This document shows positions 28,298-38,448 of a stretch of 64,000 nucleotides of DNA, in pieces; within the stretch, counting starts at the first letter, position 1, and each line of letters opens with the position of its first letter. The position numbers and the translations under genes were made by a program. Under the pieces are notes generated by a model, which was not told the DNA's origin, did no database searches, and saw only the letters and a program-made list of their open reading frames with translations. Source of the DNA: Roseateles_E sp005503085 (GTDB taxonomy: Bacteria; Pseudomonadota; Gammaproteobacteria; Burkholderiales; Burkholderiaceae_C); NCBI RefSeq assembly GCF_028462495.1, contig NZ_JAQOWX010000001.1:1-64000 (forward strand), read 5' to 3'.

Positions 28298-29347
28298 TCA
28301 GCCGGCCTCGCCCGCAGCGGCGGCCGCCGCCGGCGGCGCGTCCTCGTCCTCGTGGCCGTACTCGGTCGCAAAGCTCTGGGCCTGCAAGCCCTGCTCGCTG
28401 AGCCATCGCACCATCACCGCCACCTGGCCATGGGTGACGAAGACACGCTCCGCGCCACTGGCCATGATCGCGCGCTGCAGGCCGGGCCAGTCGGCATGGT
28501 CGGACACGACAAAGCCGCGGTCCACGCCGCGGCGCCGGCGCGTGCCGCGCAGCTGCATCCAGCCGCTGGCGAAGGCATCCGAGTAGTCACCGAAGCGCCG
28601 CATCCAGGGCGAGCGGCCGGCCGAGGGCGGCGCGATCACCAGCGCGCGACCGAGCGCGGCCTTGTCCAAGCCCACGTCGCCGACACTGACCGTGTCGGGC
28701 AAGGTGACCCCGGCCGCACGATAGATCGCATTCAGCGGCTCGACCGCACCATGGGCGACGATGGGGCCGATGCCCGCATCGCGCAAGCCATGCAGCAGGC
28801 GCTGCGCCTTGCCCAGCGCATAGGCATAGAGAACCGAGGGCCGCCCCGCCTCGGTATTACCCTGCCACCAGGCGCGGATCTCGGCGAACAGCGCGGCCTG
28901 ACTGGGCCAGCGGTAGATCGGCAGGCCGAAGGTCGATTCGGTGATGAAGGTGTCGCAGCGCACCGGCTCGAAGGGCGCGCAGGTGCCGTCGTCCTCCAGC
29001 TTGTAGTCGCCCGAGGCGACCCACACCCGCCCGCCGTGCTCCAGCCGCACTTGGGCCGAGCCCCGCACATGGCCGGCCGGATGCAGTGACAGCCTCACCC
29101 CATGGTGCTCGATCGGCTCGCCGTAGCCCAGGGTCTGCAGCGTGATGTCCTCGCCGAGCCGGCGGCGCAGGATGGGCGCGCTGCCATGGTGGGCCAGGTA
29201 GTGGGCGTGGCCGACGCGGGCATGGTCGCTGTGAGCAGGGGTGATCACCGCCCGGTCGACCGGACGCCATGGATCAATATAGAAATCGCCGGGCGGGCAG
29301 TACAGCCCTTCGGGGCGGGCGACGATGAGATCGTTGTCGAAACCCAT
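28298..29347 (-). CDS. Ligase-associated metallo-beta-lactamase-fold exonuclease
   Basis: A 349-residue member of the Artemis/SNM1/CPSF-like nuclease group, with the metal motif HSDHAR at 39-44, GSAQVRLEHGGRVWVASGDYK, and a late VSDHADWPG. It is the first gene of the cluster exonuclease-ligase-helicase-pdeM, all within a few bases of each other. ATG 29347 is followed directly by the conserved GLYCPPGDFYIDPW region. The operon is divergent from exonuclease III, with 134 bp between the two starts. Confidence 0.92.
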   Translation of the reverse strand: MGFDNDLIVARPEGLYCPPGDFYIDPWRPVDRAVITPAHSDHARVGHAHYLAHHGSAPILRRRLGEDITLQTLGYGEPIEHHGVRLSLHPAGHVRGSAQVRLEHGGRVWVASGDYKLEDDGTCAPFEPVRCDTFITESTFGLPIYRWPSQAALFAEIRAWWQGNTEAGRPSVLYAYALGKAQRLLHGLRDAGIGPIVAHGAVEPLNAIYRAAGVTLPDTVSVGDVGLDKAALGRALVIAPPSAGRSPWMRRFGDYSDAFASGWMQLRGTRRRRGVDRGFVVSDHADWPGLQRAIMASGAERVFVTHGQVAVMVRWLSEQGLQAQSFATEYGHEDEDAPPAAAAAAGEAG

Positions 29348-29481
29348 GGCTGATGGTAAGGGCGCGGCAGCGCGCGCGCTGTAGGACGCCACCTTGTAGG
29401 ATGGCGACCATTGACCTTGGCCGGTCGGCGACAGCCGGCTTGGCAGCCCAAACCCCACAACTCTCAGCAGAAAACCAAGCC

Positions 29482-30258
29482 ATGGCCGTCTCGAAGTTCG
29501 CCACCTGGAATGTCAACTCCCTGGCCGTGCGCCTGCCGCAGCTGCTGGACTGGCTGGCCGCCAACCCGGTCGATGCGCTGGTGCTGCAGGAAACCAAGCT
29601 GACCGACGACAAGTTTCCGACCTTGGAGATCGGCGCGGCCGGCTACCAGGTGCAGTGGTTCGGGCAGAAGACCTATAACGGCGTCGCGCTGCTGAGCCGC
29701 GAGCCGGCCCAGGACGTGGTCAAGAACATCGTCGGCTATGCCGACGAGCAGGCCCGGCTGATCGCCGGCACGGTGGCCGGCGTGCGCGTGATCGGCGGCT
29801 ATTTCCCGAACGGCCAGGCGCTGGACAGCGACAAGTTCGTCTACAAGATGGCCTGGCTGGAGGCCTTGCGGGGCTGGCTGGCCGGCGAGCTGAAGGCACA
29901 CCCGAAGCTGGTGCTGATGGGCGACTTCAATATCGCCCCCGAGGACCGCGACTGCTACGACCCGGCCGCCTTTATCGGCCAGACCCACTGCTCGCCGCAG
30001 GAGCGTGCCCACTTCCAGGCCTTGCTGGACCTGGGCCTGGTCGACAGCTACCGGCTGTTCGAGCAGGCACCCAAGAGCTACAGCTGGTGGGACTATCGCA
30101 ACCTCGCCTTCCGCAAGAATCAGGGCCTGCGCATCGACCACATCCTGGTCAGCGAGGCACTGCGGGCGGGGGTCAAGTCATGCGTGATCGACCGCCAGAT
30201 GCGCAAGAACGAGCGCCCCAGCGACCATGCGCCGGTGATCGTCGAGATCGAGGTCTGA
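29482..30258 (+). CDS. xthA: Exodeoxyribonuclease III (AP endonuclease)
   Basis: A 258-residue Mg-dependent enzyme that cuts at abasic sites and degrades 3' ends. It has the EEP-fold residues: Asn10 (TWNVNSLAVRLP), Glu37 (LQETKL), GDFNIAPEDRD and the C-terminal SDHAPV with His249. It is divergent from the ligase-associated cluster, so several base-excision and strand-break functions lie together. ATG 29482 is chosen because MAVSKFATWNVNS starts the domain; no good ribosome site is visible. Confidence 0.97.
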   Translation: MAVSKFATWNVNSLAVRLPQLLDWLAANPVDALVLQETKLTDDKFPTLEIGAAGYQVQWFGQKTYNGVALLSREPAQDVVKNIVGYADEQARLIAGTVAGVRVIGGYFPNGQALDSDKFVYKMAWLEALRGWLAGELKAHPKLVLMGDFNIAPEDRDCYDPAAFIGQTHCSPQERAHFQALLDLGLVDSYRLFEQAPKSYSWWDYRNLAFRKNQGLRIDHILVSEALRAGVKSCVIDRQMRKNERPSDHAPVIVEIEV

Positions 30259-30885
30259 TCAGCGCAGCGCCCGCTGCATGGCCTCATAGAAACGGCCCAC
30301 ATGCAGGCCGTCCATCAGCGCGTGGTGCACCTCGACGGCCACCGGCATCCAGAGCCGACCGCCCTCCTCGCTGAATTTGCCAAAAGCAAGCTTGGGCACC
30401 GAGTCCAGCGCCGCCGGCCCGCGCGCGTGGCTGAAGCTCGTGAAAGCCAGCCAGGGGATGGTGGTCATATGGATCATCGCCTGCGAATCGGCGTCTTCCA
30501 GCGGGCCGGCGCCGCCCGCCTTGGCGATGGCCAGCAGCGGCAGCGCCCGCTCCACAAAGCGCCCGAAGTCAGGCTCGTAAGGCAGGGTCGCGAACGCGAT
30601 GCTCTCGTCCTCGCGCAGCACCGTGGTGCTGCCGTCCACCTGCTCATGCACCTTCACCCGGCCCTCGTCGAGGCGGTAGCGAAAGGCCTCGACCTCATTG
30701 GCCGCGCGCAAGGCCGCATGGTGATAGGCGAGAAACAGGGTCGCGCCACTATGCTGAGCGACCCGGGCCTGCAGGGCGCTGACGTCGACGCGACCGCACA
30801 GGCTGAAAAAAGGCTGGCTCAGGCCGGCGAAGTGCGCGAATGCCGCACGGCGCGGCCAGTTGTCAAGATCAAGATGGCTGGGCAT
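30259..30885 (-). CDS. Chloramphenicol acetyltransferase-fold protein (CatA-like)
   Basis: A 208-residue acetyltransferase of the CAT fold. The active-site motif VHHALMDGLHVGRF has the catalytic His188 and structural Asp192, and FTSFSHARGP and RLWMPVAVEVHH match the family. Chromosomal proteins of this type occur in many Burkholderiales and need not give chloramphenicol resistance; the real acceptor is unknown. The stop codon abuts that of xthA, and the gene is divergent from the Aer-like receptor. Confidence 0.85.
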   Translation of the reverse strand: MPSHLDLDNWPRRAAFAHFAGLSQPFFSLCGRVDVSALQARVAQHSGATLFLAYHHAALRAANEVEAFRYRLDEGRVKVHEQVDGSTTVLREDESIAFATLPYEPDFGRFVERALPLLAIAKAGGAGPLEDADSQAMIHMTTIPWLAFTSFSHARGPAALDSVPKLAFGKFSEEGGRLWMPVAVEVHHALMDGLHVGRFYEAMQRALR

Positions 30886-30936
30886 CGTGACATCGTACCG
30901 GCAGTGGCAATGGCGGCGCTACCAGCCCGCCGCGAC

Positions 30937-30950
30937 TTGAGCTGCATCAA
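30937..30950. promoter_or_regulatory. FNR/Anr-like box between the CAT-like and aer-like genes
   Basis: TTGAG-CTGC-ATCAA matches the FNR/Anr palindrome TTGAT-N4-ATCAA with one mismatch. It lies 73 bp before the aer-like start and 52 bp before the divergent CAT-like start. Oxygen-dependent control of an aerotaxis receptor would make sense. The pattern is seen; binding is inferred. Confidence 0.5.
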
Positions 30951-31022
30951 GCCGAGGCCGTAATAACCCTGACATTCTTGTCGGGTCGCCCATTGTGCGG
31001 GCGCGGCCTTGGAGAGTTTTTG

Positions 31023-32633
31023 ATGCGTAACAACCTTCCCGTCACCTCGCGTGAATATCCCTTCCCGAGCGGGCAAAGCCTGGTGTCAACCACCGACCTG
31101 AAGGGGCGCATCCTGCATTGCAACGCGGCCTTCGTCACCGTCAGCGGCTTCGAGCGCTCGGAACTGCTGGGCCAGCCCCACAACCTGAGACGCCACCCCG
31201 ACATGCCCGAGGAGGCCTTCCGCGATATGTGGGCCACGATAGGCGCGGGCCTGCCCTGGTCGGGCCTGGTGAAGAACCGCCGCAAGAACGGCGACTTCTA
31301 CTGGGTGCAGGCCAATGTCACGCCGCTGCTGGAAGGCGACCGGCCGGTGGCCTATATGTCGGTGCGCTCCGAGGCCAGCCGCGAGCAGATCGCCGCCGCC
31401 GAGGCGCTGTACGCGACGATGCGGGCGGAAAAGCAGGCCGGGGCCCTGCTGCATGTGCTGCAGCGAGGCCAGGTCTTGCGGCAAGACCTGGCGGGCCGGC
31501 TGCGCGGCCTCGGCCGCTTCGCGCCCGCGCTGCGCTGGGCCGGCGGCTACGCGCTGGTCGGCGGTCTGGGGCTGGTGCTGGGCCAGAACCTGGGACTGGC
31601 GGTAGCCCTCCCGCTGCTGGGCCTGGCGGCCAGCGCCGCCGCCGCGTTGGCCAGCGCCCAGGGCCGCGCCGCGCTGGACCACGCGACCGCCTATGCAAAC
31701 CGCCTGGCCGCCGGCGACCTGAGCCAGACCCTGGAACCGGGCCGGCACGCCCAGGTAGCCGGCCTGGAGGGCGCGCTGCGCCAGCTGGCCGTCAATATGC
31801 GGGCGCTGGTGTCGGACACCCGCCGCGAGCTGGAGCAGATGCGCGTGGTCAGCGCCGAGATCGCCCAGGGCAATCAGGATCTGGCGCAGCGCACCGAGTC
31901 GCAGGCGGCCAGCCTGGAGCAGACGGCTGCCAGCATGGAGGAGATCACCGCCACCGTGCGCCACAGCTCCGACGCGGCCCAGCAGGCCAGCGGTGTGGCC
32001 CAGCAGCTGAGCCAGGTGTCGCGCCGCAGCGCCGGCGTGGTGCACTCGGTCACCGACACCATGGGCGGGATCTCGAGCTCGTCCAAGCGCATCGGCGAGA
32101 TCATCCAGGTGATCGACAGCATCGCCTTCCAGACCAATATCCTGGCCCTCAATGCCGCCGTCGAGTCGGCCCGGGCCGGCGAGCATGGCCGCGGCTTCGC
32201 GGTGGTGGCCGCCGAGGTGCGGGCGCTGGCCCAGCGCAGCAGCACGGCGGCGCGCGAGATCAAGCAGCTGATCGACGACTCCTCGACCAAGGTCGAGGCC
32301 GGCGAGCGCCAGACCCGCCAGGCGCGCGAGAGCATCGACGAGACCCTGGCCTCGGTCGAGCACTTCACCCAGCTGATCGGCGGCATCGACAACGGCGCCC
32401 GCGAGCAGCTGATGGGCATCTCGCAGATCCACGAGGCGGTCCAGCACCTGGACGGCATCACCCAGCAGAACGCCAGCCTGGTGGAGCAGCTGGCCCGTGC
32501 CGGCAGCCAGTTGCAGGAGCAGGCCGGCGAGGTGGCGGCCGCGCTGCAGGTCTTCAGGCTGGACCGCCGATCCGCCGGCGCCCTGCCCGATGCGGTGGCA
32601 CTGCGGCGCGAGGCCAAGGCCCGTGCGGCCTGA
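31023..32633 (+). CDS. aer: Aer-type PAS chemoreceptor (redox/energy taxis)
   Basis: A 536-residue methyl-accepting protein lacking a periplasmic domain. The N-terminal PAS domain (about 15-120) keeps residues at the same positions as the FAD pocket of E. coli Aer: Asn34, the Arg57-His58-x-Asp60 set in RRHPDMP, Phe66 and Asn85. A hydrophobic region (about 175-215) anchors it. The signalling domain carries the hairpin tip IDSIAFQTNILALNAAVE and coiled-coil methylation helices. GGAGAG precedes ATG 31023. An FNR-like box lies upstream. It would steer the cell by sensing electron transport. Confidence 0.92.
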   Translation: MRNNLPVTSREYPFPSGQSLVSTTDLKGRILHCNAAFVTVSGFERSELLGQPHNLRRHPDMPEEAFRDMWATIGAGLPWSGLVKNRRKNGDFYWVQANVTPLLEGDRPVAYMSVRSEASREQIAAAEALYATMRAEKQAGALLHVLQRGQVLRQDLAGRLRGLGRFAPALRWAGGYALVGGLGLVLGQNLGLAVALPLLGLAASAAAALASAQGRAALDHATAYANRLAAGDLSQTLEPGRHAQVAGLEGALRQLAVNMRALVSDTRRELEQMRVVSAEIAQGNQDLAQRTESQAASLEQTAASMEEITATVRHSSDAAQQASGVAQQLSQVSRRSAGVVHSVTDTMGGISSSSKRIGEIIQVIDSIAFQTNILALNAAVESARAGEHGRGFAVVAAEVRALAQRSSTAAREIKQLIDDSSTKVEAGERQTRQARESIDETLASVEHFTQLIGGIDNGAREQLMGISQIHEAVQHLDGITQQNASLVEQLARAGSQLQEQAGEVAAALQVFRLDRRSAGALPDAVALRREAKARAA

Positions 32634-32705
32634 GAGAACGACCCGCACGCCAGCAAGGAAGGCACACACTCGCAATAATCGCCGACATCATCAACGGAGT
32701 CGGCA

Positions 32706-33248
32706 ATGCATCATCAGAACAGCCCCGAGGCGCTCTTGCAGCAATGGATCGATGAGGAGGCGGCCGTGCGTACGCGCCTGGCCGAGCCGGGGCTGGCGCG
32801 GCCCGATCAGATCAAGGGCCGCACCGGCCTGCAGGTGATGCAGGCCATGCTGGACGGCGAGCTGCCGCCGCCCCATATCGCCAAGACCCTGGACTTCACG
32901 CTGATCTCGGTGGCCGACGGCGAGGCGGTGTTCCAGGGCCGGCCGCTGCTGCGCCACTACAACCCGCTGGGCTCGGTGCACGGCGGCTGGTTCGCCACCC
33001 TGCTCGACTCGGCGCTGGGCTGTGCGGTCCACACCAAGATGGAGCCCGGGCGCGGCTACACCACGCTGGAGTTCAAGGTGAACCTGGTGCGCGCGCTGAG
33101 CGAGAAAGTGCCGCTGGTGCGCGCGATCGGCACCGTGACCCACAGCGGCCGCCAGGTCGCGACCTCGGAGGCGCGCCTGGTCGGCCACGACGGCAAGCTC
33201 TATGCCCATGCGAGCACAACCTGCCTGGTCTTCGATCTACCGCAGTGA
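32706..33248 (+). CDS. PaaI-family hotdog thioesterase
   Basis: A 180-residue single hotdog-fold protein with the family motif YNPLGSVHGGWFATLLDSALGCA (seen at about 79-101), including the Gly-rich turn and the catalytic Asp. It probably hydrolyses aromatic or medium-chain acyl-CoA; no neighbour identifies the substrate. Its last 12 bases overlap the convergent eda gene. Confidence 0.85.
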   Translation: MHHQNSPEALLQQWIDEEAAVRTRLAEPGLARPDQIKGRTGLQVMQAMLDGELPPPHIAKTLDFTLISVADGEAVFQGRPLLRHYNPLGSVHGGWFATLLDSALGCAVHTKMEPGRGYTTLEFKVNLVRALSEKVPLVRAIGTVTHSGRQVATSEARLVGHDGKLYAHASTTCLVFDLPQ

Positions 33249-33866
33249 GTGGGTCTCGGCGGCGAGCCGGGTGATGCGGGCCCAGTCGCCGGCGTCGACC
33301 GCGTCCTGCGGGGTCAGCCAGGAGCCGCCGCAGACCTTGACGTTGGGCAGGCTCAGGAACTGCGGCGCGGTCGCCAGCGAGATGCCGCCGGTGGGGCAGA
33401 ACGCCACATCAGGGAACGGCCCGGCCAGCGCCTTCAGCAGATTGACACCGCCCACGGCCACGGCCGGGAACAGCTTCAGAAAGCCGTAGCCGGCCGCATT
33501 GGCCTGCATCACCTCGCTGGCCGTCGATACCCCCGGCAGCAGCGGCAGGCCCTGCTCGCGGCAGGCCGCGCCGATCGCGTCGGTGTAGCCGGGGCTGACG
33601 CCGAACTGGCAGCCGGCGTCGCGGGCGGCCTTGACATCGGCCACGGTGCGCAGCGTGCCGGCGCCGACGATGGCCTGGGGCACGGCGCGGGCCATCGCCT
33701 CCATCGCCTGCAAGGCCACCGGGGTGCGCAGCGTCACCTCCAGCACCTTGACGCCGCCGGCCACCAGGGCCTCGGCCAGCGGCACCGCGTCCTGCAGACG
33801 CTGGATCACGATGACGGGAATGACGGGGCCGTGGCTGGCCAGGCTGAGGGTATCGGTGTTCATCAT
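33237..33866 (-). CDS. eda: 2-keto-3-deoxy-6-phosphogluconate aldolase
   Basis: Second enzyme of the Entner-Doudoroff pathway: splits KDPG into pyruvate and glyceraldehyde 3-phosphate. It has 209 residues. The Schiff-base lysine is Lys131 (GFLKLFPA) and the catalytic Glu43 is in LEVTLRT; GAGTL and CPTGGI bind the phosphate. ATG 33866 is followed by a second Met. It lies eight bases after edd, so they form an operon. The longer open frame upstream runs into edd and is not coding. Confidence 0.97.
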   Translation of the reverse strand: MMNTDTLSLASHGPVIPVIVIQRLQDAVPLAEALVAGGVKVLEVTLRTPVALQAMEAMARAVPQAIVGAGTLRTVADVKAARDAGCQFGVSPGYTDAIGAACREQGLPLLPGVSTASEVMQANAAGYGFLKLFPAVAVGGVNLLKALAGPFPDVAFCPTGGISLATAPQFLSLPNVKVCGGSWLTPQDAVDAGDWARITRLAAETHSLR

Positions 33867-33874
33867 TGGATTCT

Positions 33875-35695
<1,821 letters not shown>

Positions 35696-35705
35696 GCCGT
35701 CGGCC

Positions 35706-35772
35706 GATGTAACTCGGCAGGTTGAATATTGGTAACCATATTACAAGATCCCGGCCGACTGCAGGTTACATC
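35706..35772. promoter_or_regulatory. Concentric inverted-repeat operator upstream of edd
   Basis: A central 13-bp palindrome GTAA-CCATA-TTAC (35732-35744) is flanked by an outer inverted repeat, GATGTAAC (35706-35713) and GTTACATC (35765-35772). Both are centred near 35738-35739. The half-sites share TGTAA(C/T). It lies 11-77 bp before edd and could serve a HexR, GntR or LacI-type regulator of sugar-acid use; which one is not decidable here. Confidence 0.55.
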
Positions 35773-35906
35773 AAGGGAACAAGACGCGGCCAGCGGGCGC
35801 TAGCCGCCGACTCCGGCGGTCGATATAGTCGGCTGGCGCCCGCCGGAACCAAGCCTGCCTCAGATGCAGGCCCGGGCTTCGGGCGCCCACTCAGGGAGTG
35901 AAGACC

Positions 35907-37469
35907 ATGTTGCTCGACGCCTTGTTTGCGCGCATCCCCAGCGTGCGCGCCCGCCTGACCCTGCTGACCGCCGTGCTGTGCCTGCTGATGTCGGGGCTCG
36001 CGCTGGCGGGCATGACGATGCTGGCCCGCTCCAACGAGTCGCTGCGCACGGTCTATGACGACCGGGTCGTGCCGCTGCAGCAGATCAAGGCGGTGGCCGA
36101 TGCCTACGCCGTCACCGTGGTCGACAGCACGCACAAGGTGCGGCTGGGCCAGCTCGATGCAGCCGCGGCGGCGCGCCAGATCGAGGCGGCCGGCGAGCTG
36201 ATACGCCGGCAATGGAGCGCTTACAGCCAGACCTATCTGGTGCCCGAGGAGAAGGCCCTGGTGGCCCGCATCACGCCGCTGCTGGCCGAGGCCGAGCGCC
36301 TGCGCAGCGCGCTGCTGGCCGCGCTGGCGGCCGGCGACGACAGCGCCCTCGCCCGCCTGGCCGGCCAGCAGCTCTACCAGCTGATCGACCCGCTCAGCGA
36401 TCAGCTCAACGCGCTGGTGGCCGTGCAGTTGGACGTGGCCAGGCGCGAGTACGAGCAGGGGCGCGAGCGCTATGCCCAGGCGCGCTGGGCGGCTTGGCTG
36501 GGCCTGGGCCTGGCCTGCCTGATGGGCGCGGTCATCGCCGGCCTGATCAGCGGCCGCATCATGCGCTCGCTGGGCGGCGAGCCCAGCGATGTGCGTCAGG
36601 TGGCCCAGGGCATTGCCCACGGCACGCTGAACCAGCGGCTGCGGGTGGCGCAGGACGACCGCAGCAGCGTGATGGCCCATATGCTGGCAATGCAGCGCGG
36701 CCTGGCCGGCATGGTGCGCGAGGTGCGCGCCAATGTCGACGAGCTGCATGCCGCCTCGGGCCAGATCGCCCAGGGTAACTTCGACCTGTCCAGCCGCACC
36801 GAGGAGACCGCCGCCACCACCCAGCGCGCCAGCGCCCGGCTCGACGAGGTGATGCAACGCCTGCGCCTGCGCATCGCCAGTGCCGGCGAGGCCCGCGCGC
36901 TGGCCGACGGCACGCGGGCCGTGGCGCAGCGCGCCGGCAGCCAGATGGGCGAGGCGATCGCCTCGATGCAGGGCATCGATGCGGCCGCGCAGCGCATCGG
37001 CGACATCACCGGCGTGATCGACGGCATCGCCTTCCAGACCAATATCCTGGCGCTGAACGCCGCGGTCGAGGCGGCGCGTGCCGGCGAGTCGGGGCGCGGC
37101 TTTGCGGTGGTGGCGTCCGAGGTGCGGGCGCTGGCCCAGCGCGCCGGCGAGGCCGCGCGCGAGATCAAGACCCTGATCAGCGACACCACCGAGCGCACCG
37201 AGGCCGGCTCGCGCCAGGTGCGTGAGACCGGCCAGACCCTGCAGCAGATGGTGGCCGAGATCCAGCAGCTGAGCGGCCTGATGCTGCGCCTGGACCAGAG
37301 CTCGGGTCAGGACGGCCAGGACATCAGCGAGCTGCAGCTGCAGGTGCAGGAGCTCGACCGGGTGGCGCAGCAGAACGCGGCCCTGGTCGAGGAGATGGCG
37401 GCGTCCAGCGAGCAGCTGAAGGACCAGGCGGGCCGGCTCGCGCAGGCGGTGCAGGTCTTCAGCGTCTGA
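35907..37469 (+). CDS. Methyl-accepting chemotaxis protein
   Basis: A 520-residue transmembrane receptor. It has a first membrane helix (about 10-32), a periplasmic four-helix-bundle sensor (about 33-190), a second helix (about 193-216), HAMP (SLGGEPSDVRQVAQGIAHG) and a signalling domain with tip IDGIAFQTNILALNAAVEAAR. The four-helix sensor gives no clue to the ligand. ATG 35907 is set by GGGAG at 35894; a GTG at 35898 is less likely. TATAGT at 35824 could be a -10, and the overlapping GTCGATAT weakly resembles a sigma-28 motif. Confidence 0.93.
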   Translation: MLLDALFARIPSVRARLTLLTAVLCLLMSGLALAGMTMLARSNESLRTVYDDRVVPLQQIKAVADAYAVTVVDSTHKVRLGQLDAAAAARQIEAAGELIRRQWSAYSQTYLVPEEKALVARITPLLAEAERLRSALLAALAAGDDSALARLAGQQLYQLIDPLSDQLNALVAVQLDVARREYEQGRERYAQARWAAWLGLGLACLMGAVIAGLISGRIMRSLGGEPSDVRQVAQGIAHGTLNQRLRVAQDDRSSVMAHMLAMQRGLAGMVREVRANVDELHAASGQIAQGNFDLSSRTEETAATTQRASARLDEVMQRLRLRIASAGEARALADGTRAVAQRAGSQMGEAIASMQGIDAAAQRIGDITGVIDGIAFQTNILALNAAVEAARAGESGRGFAVVASEVRALAQRAGEAAREIKTLISDTTERTEAGSRQVRETGQTLQQMVAEIQQLSGLMLRLDQSSGQDGQDISELQLQVQELDRVAQQNAALVEEMAASSEQLKDQAGRLAQAVQVFSV

Positions 37470-37475
37470 GCGCGC

Positions 37476-38396
37476 TCAGTCGGCTGGCGCCGCTGCGGGC
37501 GTTGCGGCCGCTGCGCCGGCCTTGGCCGGCAGCACGCTGTCGATCAGCGCATCCTTGTCGCTCCACTGGCCCTTGATCCAGTTGGAGATGCGCACCAGCT
37601 GGCGCTTGTCCTCCATCGGATTGCCGCCCACCAGCTCGGCCGGTATCGGCCGCTGCTGCACCCGCACGATCACTGGGCCGCAGCGCCCGCTGAGCAGCTG
37701 CCAGAAGCTGGGCGCGCCTTCGGGGTAGATCAGGGTGACGTCCAGCATGGCCTCGAACTGCTCGCCCATGGTCGCCAGCGCCATCGCCAGCGCGCCGACG
37801 CGGGGCTTGAGCAGATGGCGGTAGGGGCCGTTCTGCTCGGCATGCTTGGCCGCGGTGAAGCGCGTGCCCTCGACGAAGTTGATCACCGTCGTCGGCATGG
37901 TCTTGAACTTCTCGCAGGCCTTGCGCGTGGTGGCCAGGTCGGCCGCCTGCGAGGCGGCGTTGCGGCCGCGCTTCATGAAGGGGAAGTCCAGCGCCCACCA
38001 GGCCAGGCCGATCACCGGCACCCACATCAGCTCGCGCTTCAGGAAGAACTTCAGAAAGGGGATGCGGCCGTGGAAGATGCGCTGCAGCACCAGGATATCG
38101 ACCCAGGTCTGGTGGTTCGGCGACACCAGGTACCAGCCGCGCCGGTTCAGGCCGTCCAGCCCCTGCACATCCCAGCGCTGCGGGTTGACCAGGGCGATCC
38201 AGCCGTTGTTGACCGCCACCCAGCCGGCCGCGATGCCGTTGAGCAACTCATTGCACAGCCGGCGCAGGGCCGGCAGCGGCAGCAAGAGCTTGAGCAGGGC
38301 CGGCGGCATCATCAGCGCCACGCCGGTGACGGTGTTCAGGGCGAGCAGCAGGCCGGTCAAGGCGCCAAGCAAGGGAGCGGGTATCAGCTTCAGCAT
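37476..38396 (-). CDS. 1-acyl-glycerol-3-phosphate acyltransferase-like protein (YihG type)
   Basis: A 306-residue inner-membrane acyltransferase with the HX4D motif NHQTWVD (about 94-100), the glycerophosphate motif FVEGTRFT, and two N-terminal hydrophobic segments. The FLKRELMWVPVIGLAWWALDFPFMKR region matches the YihG/PlsC group, which remodels phospholipid acyl chains. An Ala-rich tail ends it. ATG 38396 is preferred to a TTG three codons upstream. It is convergent with the chemoreceptor and divergent from chaC. Confidence 0.87.
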   Translation of the reverse strand: MLKLIPAPLLGALTGLLLALNTVTGVALMMPPALLKLLLPLPALRRLCNELLNGIAAGWVAVNNGWIALVNPQRWDVQGLDGLNRRGWYLVSPNHQTWVDILVLQRIFHGRIPFLKFFLKRELMWVPVIGLAWWALDFPFMKRGRNAASQAADLATTRKACEKFKTMPTTVINFVEGTRFTAAKHAEQNGPYRHLLKPRVGALAMALATMGEQFEAMLDVTLIYPEGAPSFWQLLSGRCGPVIVRVQQRPIPAELVGGNPMEDKRQLVRISNWIKGQWSDKDALIDSVLPAKAGAAAATPAAAPAD

Positions 38397-38448
38397 GGCC
38401 CGCAATGTAGCGCAAGCCCGGGATGATCTTCTTTGGCATCATCTCGCG

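Noticed and set aside
23415..28401. Long plus-strand frames opposite the ligase-associated cluster
   Set aside because: The minus-strand genes carry all catalytic motifs. The plus-strand translations are rich in Gln/Arg/Ala with no motif.
30259..30885. Acquired chloramphenicol-resistance gene
   Set aside because: The active site fits the CAT fold, but base composition matches its neighbours, there is no mobile element nearby, and such chromosomal homologues are common without resistance.
35824..35829. Sigma-28 promoter for the chemoreceptor at 35907
   Set aside because: GTCGATAT overlaps TATAGT here and resembles the flagellar -10 only weakly, and no matching -35 lies about 15 bp upstream.
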